The notes: generated by a model from the sequence alone, not told the origin. A DNA stretch of 18,641 nt from Clostridium sp. 26_22 (GCA_001916005.1 MNRP01000007.1:1-18641), one strand, 5' to 3'. Shown: positions 1 through 6,864, counted from the stretch's first letter. Numbers and translations: made by a program.

Positions 1-52
1 TAGAGGAAAAAAACAATTAAGAAAAATCCTGCTAAAGAAAGGATTTAATGAA

Positions 53-653
53 ATGAATAAAGTTTTGAAAATTTTTGTAATAATTATATGCACAACAATT
101 GCATTATCAGGAATAGTCTATGCTACAACAGTTATATATAATAAGTATATAAAAAATAATACAAATCATAATATTACAATGAACCCATCATATCAAAGTA
201 CACTAGATGAAAATACAATAAATAATTTATGGGTAGGAACACTAGATTTAGCATGGAAAGATCTAGAAGATAAAAAATTCTAAAGGGCTATACATATATG
301 ATGTTATCCAAAATGTCAATTTTTATTTAAATGAAAGAGGTTGTAATTTATCAAGCAAAGCAACTATGGTTACAGAATATATGGGAATAGGAGAAGATAC
401 AAAATATTGTTATTTTCAAGATACTTTTATAATATTTATGAAAGAGGCAAATTCTAATAAACCATATTTTGCATTAAAAGTAGATAACAATGATATTTTA
501 GAAAAGATAGAAGAAACAGATGAACCAAAAATATTTGATAGTACAACTTTAGCAGATAGAGAGGAATATTATAGCAAATATTTATTACCTAATAAAAGAA
601 TAGCTAATTTTAGCTATTCTTTTATTTACAATTACTTTCATCAGAAGAATTAA
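53..653 (+). pseudogene. Frameshifted remnant of a secreted serpin-like protein
   Basis: Two reading frames make one broken gene. The first (53-283, 76 aa) starts with a signal peptide or membrane anchor (about residues 5-25) and contains the motif WVGTLDLAWKDL before stopping. The same sense continues one frame over from about 282, reading YDVIQNVNFYLNERG and then, to 653, YCYFQDTFIIFMKEANSNK. Removing one A from the A6 run at 272-277 joins them into a frame of about 199 aa. The second part resembles the C-terminal end of serpins: a hinge-like NERG...SSKAT stretch followed by an aromatic-rich strand before a KPYFALKVDN end. From memory of such clostridial proteins, the full form is much longer (well over 300 aa), so an internal deletion is also likely. 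The second frame runs through a perfect hairpin (591-626) and overlaps the end of the opposite peroxiredoxin gene, so the native stop is probably lost too. RBS AAAGGA precedes ATG 53. The serpin link is an inference from short motifs. Confidence 0.55.
591..626. terminator. Perfect 17-bp hairpin between convergent genes
   Basis: The arms AATAAAAGAATAGCTAA (591-607) and TTAGCTATTCTTTTATT (610-626) are exact reverse complements with only 2 bases between them. A-rich 5' and T-rich 3' ends on both strands make it a likely bidirectional rho-independent terminator. The peroxiredoxin stop codon (622-624, minus strand) lies inside one arm, and the remnant gene on the plus strand reads through it. Confidence 0.8.
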
Positions 654-1329
654 CATTCTTTTCACAAATTTTCGGTGGCTCTTTAAAACTCAAATACCAA
701 TTAATTCCATTTTGATTTTCATTAATATAATTTTGTCTTTCCTGTAATTCTTTAAAAGTTTTAGGAGAAGGAACAATAACTGGTTGCCCAGGCATCCAAT
801 TTGCAGCAGTAGAACCACCACTACAATCAGCCATTTGCAAAGCTTGAACAGTTCTTAAAATTTCAGGAATAAATCTTCCAACATTTAAAGGGTAAATTAA
901 AATAGTTCTAACAATTTGTTTGTCATCAATAATAAAAACAGTTCTAACAGTTTCAGTTGAACTTACATCATTTGAAATCATTCCATATTTTCTTGCAATT
1001 TGACCACTTCTGTCTGCTATTATAGGAAATGGTAATTCAATACCAGTTCTACAGTATATATCATAAATCCAAGCTAAGTGAGAAGGATTACTATCAATGC
1101 TTAGCCCTAAAAGTTCAGTATTCAATTTTTGAAAGTATGTATAAGCTCTAGCAAAAGCAATCATCTCTGTTGTGCATACTGGCGTAAAATCTCCAGGATG
1201 AGAAAACAAAACAATCCACTTACCTTTATAATCATTTAAAGATTTTGGCCCAAAGCTAGTAATAGCATCAAATTCTGGAGCTTTTTGACCGATTTTAACA
1301 TTGCCGTTCATCATTAATTCATAATCCAT
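622..1329 (-). CDS. Peroxiredoxin, 1-Cys/Prx6-like (AhpC/TSA family)
   Basis: A 235-aa thiol peroxidase that would reduce hydrogen peroxide and organic peroxides in the cytoplasm. The active-site motif HPGDFTPVCTTE is present, placing the peroxidatic cysteine at residue 52, with the conserved Thr at 49 and Arg at 129 (TETVRT). Length and the C-terminal extension (ANWMPGQPVIVPSP at about 176-189) match the Prx6/archaeal-type subgroup rather than short AhpC proteins. Further cysteines at 93, 169, 222 and 234 could act in resolution; C169 sits in ADCSGG before the extension. ATG 1329 is preferred over an upstream ATG at 1377 because AAAGGAG lies 7-8 bases before it and the upstream 16 residues do not look like family sequence. 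A promoter is visible (1355-1384). The gene is divergent from the GNAT gene, and its end overlaps the serpin-like remnant. The exact reductant is unknown. Confidence 0.93.
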   Translation of the reverse strand: MDYELMMNGNVKIGQKAPEFDAITSFGPKSLNDYKGKWIVLFSHPGDFTPVCTTEMIAFARAYTYFQKLNTELLGLSIDSNPSHLAWIYDIYCRTGIELPFPIIADRSGQIARKYGMISNDVSSTETVRTVFIIDDKQIVRTILIYPLNVGRFIPEILRTVQALQMADCSGGSTAANWMPGQPVIVPSPKTFKELQERQNYINENQNGINWYLSFKEPPKICEKNVNSSDESNCK

Positions 1330-1354
1330 AAAAAATCTCCTTTCGTTTTTTGAT

Positions 1355-1384
1355 ATAATATTAAGAAAATGATACAAATGTGAA
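1355..1384 (-). promoter_or_regulatory. Sigma-A promoter of the peroxiredoxin gene
   Basis: On the minus strand, TTCACA (1379-1384) is followed after 18 bases by TATTAT (1355-1360), 26 bases before the chosen start codon. The 14-bp tandem repeat at 1393-1420 lies just upstream of the -35 box. Confidence 0.6.
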
Positions 1385-1392
1385 TGGTTATT

Positions 1393-1420
1393 AACAATTT
1401 TATAAAAACAATTTTATAAA
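1393..1420. repeat. Perfect contiguous tandem repeat, 2 x 14 bp
   Basis: AACAATTTTATAAA occurs twice with no gap (1393-1406, 1407-1420) in the divergent intergenic region between the peroxiredoxin and GNAT genes. It sits about 9 bp upstream of the peroxiredoxin -35 box and could be a two-site operator, an UP-element-like AT tract, or a simple slippage duplication. Confidence 0.85.
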
Positions 1421-1491
1421 GATAATTAAACATTTTACAAAAGAAAAATGACTTTTAGTAAAAAATAATCATTCATAAAGAAAAAATAATA

Positions 1492-1497
1492 TATAAT
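1492..1497 (+). promoter_or_regulatory. -10 box for the GNAT gene
   Basis: A consensus TATAAT lies 28 bases before the start codon. No good -35 box is seen 16-18 bases upstream (TCATTC at 1469-1474), so promoter strength is uncertain. Confidence 0.45.
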
Positions 1498-1525
1498 AAG
1501 CACCCATAAAAAAGGAGGAACAAGA

Positions 1526-2089
1526 ATGAAAGAAATAGAAACCGAAAGATATGAAATAAGAATTCCAAAAATAGAAGATGCAGAAGAAATATACGAAAAA
1601 TGGGGAACAGACAAAGAAAAAATGGCTCAATACAAAGAACATAAAACATATAGAAATATAATAGAAGCAAAAAGATTGATTAATGCAGTAATAGAAGAAA
1701 CTGAAGATGGAATAACCTTCTGGATTATAGAGGAAAAAGAAAAACATGAAATAGTAGGCTATATAAAACTACAAGCGATGTCGTTAAAAAATAGAAAATG
1801 TGAAGTTGCATTTTATTTCTTAAAAAAATGGAGAAGAGATGGAACACCAGAAGAAGTACTTAGTAAAGTAATAGAATATATTTTTACAAAAACTATATAT
1901 GAAACAGTTGTAATGAAGTATTATGCTACAATTCAAGAAGATATAGAAATATTACATAGCATTTTAACTAAAATAGGAATGATAAGAGAAGGAATTTTGA
2001 AAAATAGACTTATCAATGATAAAGGAGAAAAAATAGATAGATACATATATTCAATTTTAAAAGAAGAATGGGAAGAAAATAAAAATTAA
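1526..2089 (+). CDS. GNAT-family N-acetyltransferase, RimJ/RimL type
   Basis: A 187-aa cytoplasmic protein with the layout of RimJ/RimL-like acetyltransferases, which move the acetyl group of acetyl-CoA to protein N-termini or small-molecule amines. The N-terminal segment TERYEIRIPKIEDAEEIYE (about 6-24) and the C-terminal pattern LTKIGMIREG...DRYIYSILKEEW (about 148-182) are typical. The acetyl-CoA loop falls at about 101-108 (KWRRDGTP), where the usual R/Q-x-x-G-x-G/A has Pro in the last position, so cofactor binding may be altered. The substrate cannot be inferred. The start is fixed by AAGGAGG 7-8 bases before ATG. It is the only gene in its unit: a -10 box lies upstream, and the aldolase gene has its own promoter 14 bases after the stop. 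The gene is very rich in A and in AAA/GAA codons. Confidence 0.8.
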   Translation: MKEIETERYEIRIPKIEDAEEIYEKWGTDKEKMAQYKEHKTYRNIIEAKRLINAVIEETEDGITFWIIEEKEKHEIVGYIKLQAMSLKNRKCEVAFYFLKKWRRDGTPEEVLSKVIEYIFTKTIYETVVMKYYATIQEDIEILHSILTKIGMIREGILKNRLINDKGEKIDRYIYSILKEEWEENKN

Positions 2090-2102
2090 TAAACTAAATC
2101 TA

Positions 2103-2131
2103 TTGACATATTAAAATTTTAGAAATAAAAT
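2103..2131 (+). promoter_or_regulatory. Sigma-A promoter of fba
   Basis: A consensus TTGACA (2103-2108) is separated by 17 bases from TAAAAT (2126-2131). Transcription would start near 2138, leaving a leader of about 60 bases that carries two spurious upstream ATGs before the true start at 2200. Confidence 0.85.
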
Positions 2132-2199
2132 AACATTGAAAAATAATGTTAATAAAAAAAGAAAAAATGTTAACAATAAAAATGTTAGGAGGAATTAAT

Positions 2200-3132
2200 A
2201 TGGCATTAGTAACAACAAAAGAAATGTTTGAAAAATCAATGAAAGAAGGATTTGCAATAGGTGCATTTAACATAAATAATATGGAAATAATACAAGGAAT
2301 AGTAGATGCTGCAGCAGAAGCAAATTCACCAGTTATATTGCAAACATCAGCAAGTGCAATAAAATATGCTAGAATAAATTATTTAATGAAAATGGTTCAA
2401 GCAGCAGTTGAGGAACATCCCAATATACCAATAGTTATACACTTAGACCACGGACCAGATTTTGAAACAGCAAAAATGTGTATTGATAATGGATTTACAT
2501 CTGTTATGATTGACGGTTCAAAATATGATTTTGAAGAAAATGTAGCTTTAACTAAAAAAGTAGTAGAATATGCTCATGCTCATGGAGTAGTAGTAGAGGC
2601 TGAACTTGGAAAATTAGCTGGAATAGAAGATGATGTAAATGTAGATGCAAATGATGCAATGTACACAGACCCAGCACAAGCAGAGGAATTTGTAAGAAGA
2701 ACAGGATGTGACTCTTTAGCAATAGCTATAGGAACAAGCCATGGTGCTTATAAATTCAAAGGTGAAGCAAAATTAAGATTTGACATATTAAAAGAAATAA
2801 AAGAAAGAATACCAAATACACCAATAGTATTACACGGAGCATCAACAGTAATACCAGAATTAGTAGAAATGTGTAATGAATTTGGAGGAAATATTCCTGG
2901 AGCAAAAGGTGTACCAGATGAAATATTACATGAAGCTAGTATATCAGGAGTTTCAAAAATAAATGTAGATACTGACTTAAGACTTGCAATGACAGCTGGA
3001 ATTAGAAAAGAATTTGCTGAAAATCCAAATGTATTTGATCCAAGAAAATATTTAGGAGAAGCAAGAGAATTAATAAAAGAAACTGTAAAACATAAAATGG
3101 TTGATGTTTTCGGTTCAGCAAACAAAGCATAA
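2200..3132 (+). CDS. fba: Class II fructose-1,6-bisphosphate aldolase
   Basis: This 310-aa zinc enzyme interconverts fructose-1,6-bisphosphate with dihydroxyacetone phosphate and glyceraldehyde-3-phosphate in glycolysis and gluconeogenesis. Class II signatures are visible: HLDHGPD at 81-87 (catalytic Asp83, zinc His84), the second zinc region VVEAELG at about 131-137, GTSHGAYK at about 178-185 (zinc His181) and LHGAST at about 211-216 (zinc His212), then INVDTDLR near residue 265, the phosphate-binding region. Length is normal for the family. The start at 2200 is chosen because TTAGGAGG lies just before it; a longer in-frame start at 2146 would add 18 residues unlike the family and would cover the RBS. 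It is a single-gene unit with a near-perfect promoter and a terminator shared with the convergent smpB. A tagatose-bisphosphate aldolase role cannot be excluded, but FBP aldolase is the simplest reading. Confidence 0.95.
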   Translation: MALVTTKEMFEKSMKEGFAIGAFNINNMEIIQGIVDAAAEANSPVILQTSASAIKYARINYLMKMVQAAVEEHPNIPIVIHLDHGPDFETAKMCIDNGFTSVMIDGSKYDFEENVALTKKVVEYAHAHGVVVEAELGKLAGIEDDVNVDANDAMYTDPAQAEEFVRRTGCDSLAIAIGTSHGAYKFKGEAKLRFDILKEIKERIPNTPIVLHGASTVIPELVEMCNEFGGNIPGAKGVPDEILHEASISGVSKINVDTDLRLAMTAGIRKEFAENPNVFDPRKYLGEARELIKETVKHKMVDVFGSANKA

Positions 3133-3142
3133 AAATAAAAAG

Positions 3143-3175
3143 AACACTAGAAAATTATTAACAATTTCTAGTGTT
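3143..3175. terminator. Bidirectional terminator between fba and smpB
   Basis: AACACTAGAAA (3143-3153) pairs exactly with TTTCTAGTGTT (3165-3175) around an 11-base loop. A U-tract follows on the plus strand (TTCTTTTT), and an equivalent T-run follows on the minus strand. Confidence 0.85.
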
Positions 3176-3180
3176 TCTTT

Positions 3181-3636
3181 TTATATTTTATTAGACATTT
3201 GTTGTCTAATTCTTCTTTCAGCATCTTTTTTTGCAATATCTTCACGTTTATCATAAAGTTTTTTACCTTTTCCAATACCTAATTCAACTTTAACTAAATT
3301 GCCTTTAAAATATAAACTTATAGGAACTAAACTATAGCCTTTTTGCTTAGTAAGTCCAATCAATTTATTAATTTCGCGTTTGTTTAACAAAAGTTTTCTA
3401 TCACGTAAAGGATTTTTATTAAAAATATTTCCATGTTCATATGGACTTATATGCATCCCGACTATGTAAACTTCACCATTTCTAATTATGGCATAACTAT
3501 CTTTTAAATTAGCTTTACCGCTTCTAATAGATTTTATCTCTGTACCACTTAAAACAATACCAGTTTCCAATTTATCAGTAACATCGTAATTATGATAAGC
3601 AGTAGGATTTTTCGCAATTAAATTATCATTCTTCAT
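3181..3636 (-). CDS. smpB: SsrA-binding protein SmpB
   Basis: A 151-aa RNA-binding protein that delivers tmRNA to stalled ribosomes for trans-translation. Family motifs are clear: an early AYHNYDV segment (about 13-19), SGTEIKSIRSGKANL (about 30-44), the ISPYEHGN stretch, and the basic C-terminal tail KKLYDKRED...KKDAERRIRQQ that enters the ribosomal decoding site. Length is normal. ATG 3636 is preferred to the ATG at 3699: it has GAGG 6-7 bases upstream, and the extra 21 residues would span the promoter. The promoter at 3671-3699 lies directly upstream, so the gene is transcribed alone. No tmRNA gene (ssrA) was recognised in the window, and rnr, a frequent neighbour of smpB, is absent here. 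Confidence 0.96.
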   Translation of the reverse strand: MKNDNLIAKNPTAYHNYDVTDKLETGIVLSGTEIKSIRSGKANLKDSYAIIRNGEVYIVGMHISPYEHGNIFNKNPLRDRKLLLNKREINKLIGLTKQKGYSLVPISLYFKGNLVKVELGIGKGKKLYDKREDIAKKDAERRIRQQMSNKI

Positions 3637-3670
3637 AAAAAACCTCGATTCAAATAAAATAAACAAATAT

Positions 3671-3699
3671 AGTATAACACGAAAAATCCAAAACTGCAA
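3671..3699 (-). promoter_or_regulatory. Sigma-A promoter of smpB
   Basis: On the minus strand TTGCAG (3694-3699), 17 bases, then TATACT (3671-3676). It sits 35 bases before the SmpB start, which argues against the longer reading frame. Confidence 0.8.
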
Positions 3700-3715
3700 T
3701 AAAAGTTAAAACAAA

Positions 3716-4129
3716 CTAATCATTATCATCATGATTGTTTCTACCATTAGTAAGTTGCATAGAATAATACCAAACCACAGCAATAATAGCAATAGCAACT
3801 ATACCAAGAATAAGCCAAGTCCAAGCACTTGCAGACATTCCTCCTGACATATTAGAAGAACCAGTAGCAACTCTAGTAGTATTATAATTATTTGTTCTAG
3901 ACATAGAATTATGAGTATCAGAATTCATACCATTTTCTACAGAACCAGTAGCATCTTTAGAAACATTAGAAACATCTCTTGCAGCATTTTCAACAGTATT
4001 TTCGACTCCACCAACAACATTTCTTACATCATTAGCAACATTTCCTAAACCATCTGTAGCAAAACAAACAGTAAAAGAAAAAATTGAAGCCAAAATAATA
4101 GCTAAAGAAATTAAAAGTTTTTTCTTCAT
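3716..4129 (-). CDS. Small secreted/anchored protein, unknown function
   Basis: The 137-aa product has an N-terminal signal peptide (MKKKLLISLAIILASIFSFTV at about 1-21, probable cleavage after CFA at residue 24). A polar middle rich in Asn, Ser, Val and Gly follows (NVVGGVENTVENAARDVSNV at about 36-55, an amphipathic helix-like stretch), then a C-terminal membrane helix (about 105-127) and a short hydrophilic tail ending NHDDND. There is no LPXTG motif, so it would be held by its own helix facing outward. AAGGAGG lies 9-10 bases before ATG. It has its own promoter (4175-4203). The next gene (4266-4625) has the same three-part design without obvious sequence identity. I do not recognise a family. 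Confidence 0.75.
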   Translation of the reverse strand: MKKKLLISLAIILASIFSFTVCFATDGLGNVANDVRNVVGGVENTVENAARDVSNVSKDATGSVENGMNSDTHNSMSRTNNYNTTRVATGSSNMSGGMSASAWTWLILGIVAIAIIAVVWYYSMQLTNGRNNHDDND

Positions 4130-4174
4130 GACATATCCTCCTTAAAAAATAAACGACTTAATTTTAATTTAAAT

Positions 4175-4203
4175 CTAATAATATTATTTTAAAATTTGGA
4201 CAA
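4175..4203 (-). promoter_or_regulatory. Promoter of the 137-aa secreted protein gene
   Basis: On the minus strand TTGTCC (4198-4203), 17 bases, TATTAG (4175-4180), leaving a leader of about 40 bases. Confidence 0.55.
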
Positions 4204-4223
4204 AATATACATGTTAAAAAAAG

Positions 4224-4250
4224 AAAAAAGCAGAATTTTGTAAAATCTGC
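4224..4250 (-). terminator. Terminator of the 119-aa protein gene
   Basis: A GCAGA/TCTGC stem (4230-4234 with 4246-4250), extended by three A-T pairs after one mismatch, is followed on the minus strand by CTTTTTTC (4223-4230). It lies 16 bases after the stop codon. Confidence 0.75.
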
Positions 4251-4265
4251 CTTAATATATAAAAT

Positions 4266-4625
4266 TTATTTCAATTTAATTAATATAGCTATAGCTAATA
4301 AAATTAAAACAATACCTACAACAATTAATAAAATATTAAGAATGTTAGATAAACTTAATCCAGAATTAGAATTTACATTACTAACTTTTGCAGAGCTTGT
4401 ACTAGTAGTTGATATATTACTATTAGTAGATGTAGCAGAGTTATTTGCTGAAGTATTACTTTCTCTTGATGAACTATTAGTAGAAGTATTCTCGTTAGAA
4501 GTGTTAGAAGAAGTATTACTTGAATTTTCAGATAAATTTAAATCTACAGCATTTACTGTAAAAGGTAATAAAGTTAATAAAAGAATAATTGCTATAACTA
4601 AAAAACTTTTAGAAAATTTTAACAT
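4266..4625 (-). CDS. Ser/Asn/Thr-rich secreted membrane-anchored protein
   Basis: The 119-aa product has a signal peptide (about 1-26, ending FTVNA), a low-complexity region of about 65 residues composed almost only of Ser, Asn, Thr and some Ala/Glu (about 29-94), and a strongly hydrophobic C-terminal helix (about 95-116) with a KLK end. The middle looks like an exposed flexible, possibly glycosylated stalk. No sortase motif and no catalytic domain are seen. AGGAGG lies 6-7 bases before ATG. It has its own promoter and terminator. A long frame on the opposite strand is a shadow of the repetitive codons. The low complexity prevents any family call; copy number of the repeat-like Ser/Asn codons may vary between strains. 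Confidence 0.75.
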   Translation of the reverse strand: MLKFSKSFLVIAIILLLTLLPFTVNAVDLNLSENSSNTSSNTSNENTSTNSSSRESNTSANNSATSTNSNISTTSTSSAKVSNVNSNSGLSLSNILNILLIVVGIVLILLAIAILIKLK

Positions 4626-4662
4626 TTTTAACCTCCTATTTTTTCATTTGATTTACTTGTAT

Positions 4663-4691
4663 ATAATAACACAAAGTAATAAACATGTCTA
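4663..4691 (-). promoter_or_regulatory. Promoter of the Ser/Asn-rich protein gene
   Basis: On the minus strand TAGACA (4686-4691), 17 bases, TATTAT (4663-4668): five of six matches in each box. Confidence 0.65.
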
Positions 4692-4732
4692 GAAAAAAAG
4701 TATAAAAAAATGAAATAATTATAACATAAAAA

Positions 4733-4756
4733 GACTGGTAAGAATTCTCACCAGTC
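4733..4756 (-). terminator. Terminator of the 101-aa protein gene
   Basis: GACTGGT (4733-4739) pairs with ACCAGTC (4750-4756), and AGAA/TTCT continue the stem after one mismatch. On the minus strand a TTTTTATG tract follows. It lies 15 bases after the stop codon. Confidence 0.8.
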
Positions 4757-4771
4757 AAAATATTAGAAACC

Positions 4772-5077
4772 TCACTTCTTAGAAATAACAATTATAGAAG
4801 TTTTACCTTGTGGATTCCCAAAACAATCGTAATGTTTTTGCTCACTAGAATAATCTAAAGTATAGCCTAAGTCGGCTAAGACCAAATCTATAGCTTTTTT
4901 AGAATAATAGTTTTCTAATAATAATTTTTTATCAAAAATACTTTTTCCATTAAAATTATTATTAGTTTTTATTAATTCTTCCAAAAATCCAGCTTTAGCT
5001 ATTGCCTTCTTTTTCTTGTAGTGTTCTAAAAACCGTGTTGCTTCTGATACATTAAAATCCATATTTTGTTGTTCCAT
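4772..5077 (-). CDS. Conserved-looking small protein, unknown function
   Basis: A 101-aa predicted cytoplasmic protein with no signal peptide or membrane helix. The N-terminal half is charged and probably helical (FLEHYKKKKAIAKAGFLEEL at about 17-36). The middle has a KSIFDKKLLLENYYSKKAIDLVLADLGYTLDY pattern typical of a short helical fold, and the end (KTSIIVISKK) is strand-like. The start is supported by AAGGAGG 9 bases before ATG, and a near-perfect promoter and a terminator bracket it. No motif suggests an activity. A small DNA-binding or regulatory protein is possible but unsupported. Confidence 0.7.
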   Translation of the reverse strand: MEQQNMDFNVSEATRFLEHYKKKKAIAKAGFLEELIKTNNNFNGKSIFDKKLLLENYYSKKAIDLVLADLGYTLDYSSEQKHYDCFGNPQGKTSIIVISKK

Positions 5078-5140
5078 TGTTGATTACCTCCTTGTTGATA
5101 AAATGGATTTTACTACTTAAATTAATAAATAACAAAAATT

Positions 5141-5169
5141 ATTATAACACCTATGTCGAAAAAAGTCAA
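5141..5169 (-). promoter_or_regulatory. Sigma-A promoter of the 101-aa protein gene
   Basis: On the minus strand TTGACT (5164-5169), 17 bases, TATAAT (5141-5146). The transcript leader is about 58 bases. Confidence 0.8.
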
Positions 5170-5179
5170 AGTATGCAAG

Positions 5180-5205
5180 AAAAAATAGCTAAAAAGCTAT
5201 TTTTT
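5180..5205 (-). terminator. Terminator of the Asn-rich mini-gene
   Basis: AAAAAATAGCT (5180-5190) and AGCTATTTTTT (5195-5205) form a perfect 11-bp stem with an AAAA loop. It lies 9 bases past the mini-gene stop, just upstream of the next minus-strand promoter. Confidence 0.75.
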
Positions 5206-5214
5206 AATCGAAAA

Positions 5215-5307
5215 CTATTTAGAATTTTTGTTATTATTGTTTTGTCTTTCTTCATTTTGGCTATTATTGTTATTATTATTTCTATTTTCTTTATTTTTCT
5301 TAGACAT
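5215..5307 (-). CDS. 30-aa Asn-rich mini-protein
   Basis: A short frame encoding 30 residues, starting MSKKNKENRNNNNNNSQ and ending NKNSK. GGAGGTG lies 7-8 bases before ATG, and a hairpin terminator follows 9 bases after the TAG, so it looks like an independent expressed unit. The product has no hydrophobic residues apart from Met: it is about half Asn, with Lys, Glu, Gln, Arg and Ser, so it should be disordered. The composition recalls tiny hydrophilic, Asn/Lys-rich spore-core or spore-coat-associated peptides of Firmicutes, but no family signature is present. No clear promoter is seen upstream. Because AT-rich DNA readily makes AAT/AAC runs, the RBS and terminator are the main support. Confidence 0.55.
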   Translation of the reverse strand: MSKKNKENRNNNNNNSQNEERQNNNNKNSK

Positions 5308-5375
5308 TGAAATGCACCTCCAATCAAAATCTAAAAATATTTTTACCCAAAAACAAAAAAATATTCATTCAAAAA

Positions 5376-5404
5376 TTGTTTTTTTTATAAAAAAGATATA
5401 TAAT
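5376..5404 (+). promoter_or_regulatory. Promoter of murD
   Basis: TTGTTT (5376-5381), 17 bases, consensus TATAAT (5399-5404). The leader to the murD start is about 53 bases. Confidence 0.6.
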
Positions 5405-5463
5405 ATAAAACGAATTTAGAAAATAAGCATAAAATATATAAAAATAAAAAGGAGCATAAAATA

Positions 5464-6864
5464 ATGGCATATGAAAATAAAAAATTAGAAGAATTTAATG
5501 AATACATAAGATTTAGAAAAGTGGCTGTAATTGGGCTTGGGGTAAGTAATATACCTTTATTAGATTATTTATATGAAAAAAAAGCTAGAGTAACAGTTTT
5601 TGACAACAAAACAATAGATGACATTCCAAAAGAAATATTAGATAAAATAACAACATATGGATTTGAATTTTCTTTTGGCACAAACTCACTAGAAAATTTA
5701 AAAGGATTTAATGTTATATTTAGATCACCAAGTTGTTTACCAACAAAACCAGAATTAAAAGCAGAAGCTGAAAGAGGAGCTATTGTTACAACAGAAATAG
5801 AAATGCTTATGGAAATGTGTCCATGCAAAATGATAGGAGTAACAGGAAGCGATGGAAAAACAACAACAACAAGTTTAATAAATCATATTTTAGAAAAAGC
5901 AGGCTATAATACATTCTTAGGAGGAAATATAGGAACACCTTTATTTACAAAATTACCAGAAATGACACCAGAAGATATAGTAGTATTAGAATTAAGTAGT
6001 TTCCAATTGATGAATATGCAAGTAAGCCCACAAATTGCAGTTATGACGAATGTAACACCAAACCATCTAAATATACACAAAGATTATGATGAATATATAG
6101 AAGCAAAAAAATGTATATTCAAAAATCAAAACGAAGATGATATTTTAATTTTAAATTATGATAATGAAATAACAAGAAATTGTGCAAAAGAAGCCAAAGG
6201 AAAAGTAATATTTTTTAGTAGTAAAGAAAAATTAGATAATGGATTTATAGTAGATGATGGAGTTATAAAAGAATGTGAGGACAAAGTTAGAAAACACATT
6301 TTAAATACAGATGAAGTAATACTTAGAGGTACACATAATTTTGCAAATATTGCAACAGCCCTAGCAGCTACAAAAACATTAGTTGATACAGATACAGCAG
6401 TAAAAGCAATAAAAGAATTCAAACCAGTTGAACATAGAATTGAATTTGTAAGAGAAATAGGAGGAGTAAAATGGTATAATGATTCAGCAAGTTCATCTCC
6501 TACAAGAACATTATCAGGATTAAATTCATTTAAAGAAGATATAATTTTAATTGCAGGAGGATATGATAAAAATTTAGACTACACGCCACTTGCTAAAACA
6601 GTTGTTGATAAAGTAAAAACTTTAATACTAATTGGGCAAACAGCAGAAAAAATATTTGATGCAGTAAAAGAAGAACTAGACAAAGAAAATAAAAAAATGG
6701 ACATATATATGTGTGATTCATTAGAGGAAACAATAAAAATAGCAAGAAAATCAGCACAAAAAGGAGAGGTTGTATTATTCTCACCAGCAAGTGCAAGTTT
6801 TGATATGTTTAAAAATTTTGCTGATAGAGGAAACAAATTTAAAAAATTAGTAAACGAAATATAA
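5464..6864 (+). CDS. murD: UDP-N-acetylmuramoyl-L-alanine--D-glutamate ligase
   Basis: A 466-aa cytoplasmic ATP-dependent ligase that adds D-glutamate to UDP-MurNAc-L-Ala, the second amino-acid step of peptidoglycan precursor synthesis. Three Mur ligase domains are visible: the N-terminal Rossmann-like part (KVAVIGLGVSN, about 19-29); the central ATPase part with P-loop GVTGSDGKT (125-133), ELSSFQL (176-182), NVTPNHLNIH (196-205) and the lysine-containing EAKKCIF (213-219, position of the carbamylated Lys); and the C-terminal domain with HNFANIATALAA, HRIEFV, NDSASSSPTRT and LFSPASASFDMF. The set is that of MurD rather than MurC, E or F. Length is normal. GGAG precedes the ATG by about 9 bases. 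It stands alone, away from the usual mraY-murD-ftsW cluster, with its own promoter. The stop is followed by a hairpin-U-tract that overlaps the next gene's RBS. Confidence 0.96.
   Translation: MAYENKKLEEFNEYIRFRKVAVIGLGVSNIPLLDYLYEKKARVTVFDNKTIDDIPKEILDKITTYGFEFSFGTNSLENLKGFNVIFRSPSCLPTKPELKAEAERGAIVTTEIEMLMEMCPCKMIGVTGSDGKTTTTSLINHILEKAGYNTFLGGNIGTPLFTKLPEMTPEDIVVLELSSFQLMNMQVSPQIAVMTNVTPNHLNIHKDYDEYIEAKKCIFKNQNEDDILILNYDNEITRNCAKEAKGKVIFFSSKEKLDNGFIVDDGVIKECEDKVRKHILNTDEVILRGTHNFANIATALAATKTLVDTDTAVKAIKEFKPVEHRIEFVREIGGVKWYNDSASSSPTRTLSGLNSFKEDIILIAGGYDKNLDYTPLAKTVVDKVKTLILIGQTAEKIFDAVKEELDKENKKMDIYMCDSLEETIKIARKSAQKGEVVLFSPASASFDMFKNFADRGNKFKKLVNEI

Noticed and set aside
1355..1420. PerR/Fur box upstream of the peroxiredoxin gene
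   Set aside because: No TTATAAT-n-ATTATAA type palindrome is present; the tandem 14-mer is a direct, not inverted, repeat.
4342..4692. 116-codon frame opposite the Ser/Asn-rich protein
   Set aside because: Leu/Glu/Val repetition mirrors the Ser/Asn codons of the real gene, which has signal peptide, RBS, promoter and terminator; the shadow has none.
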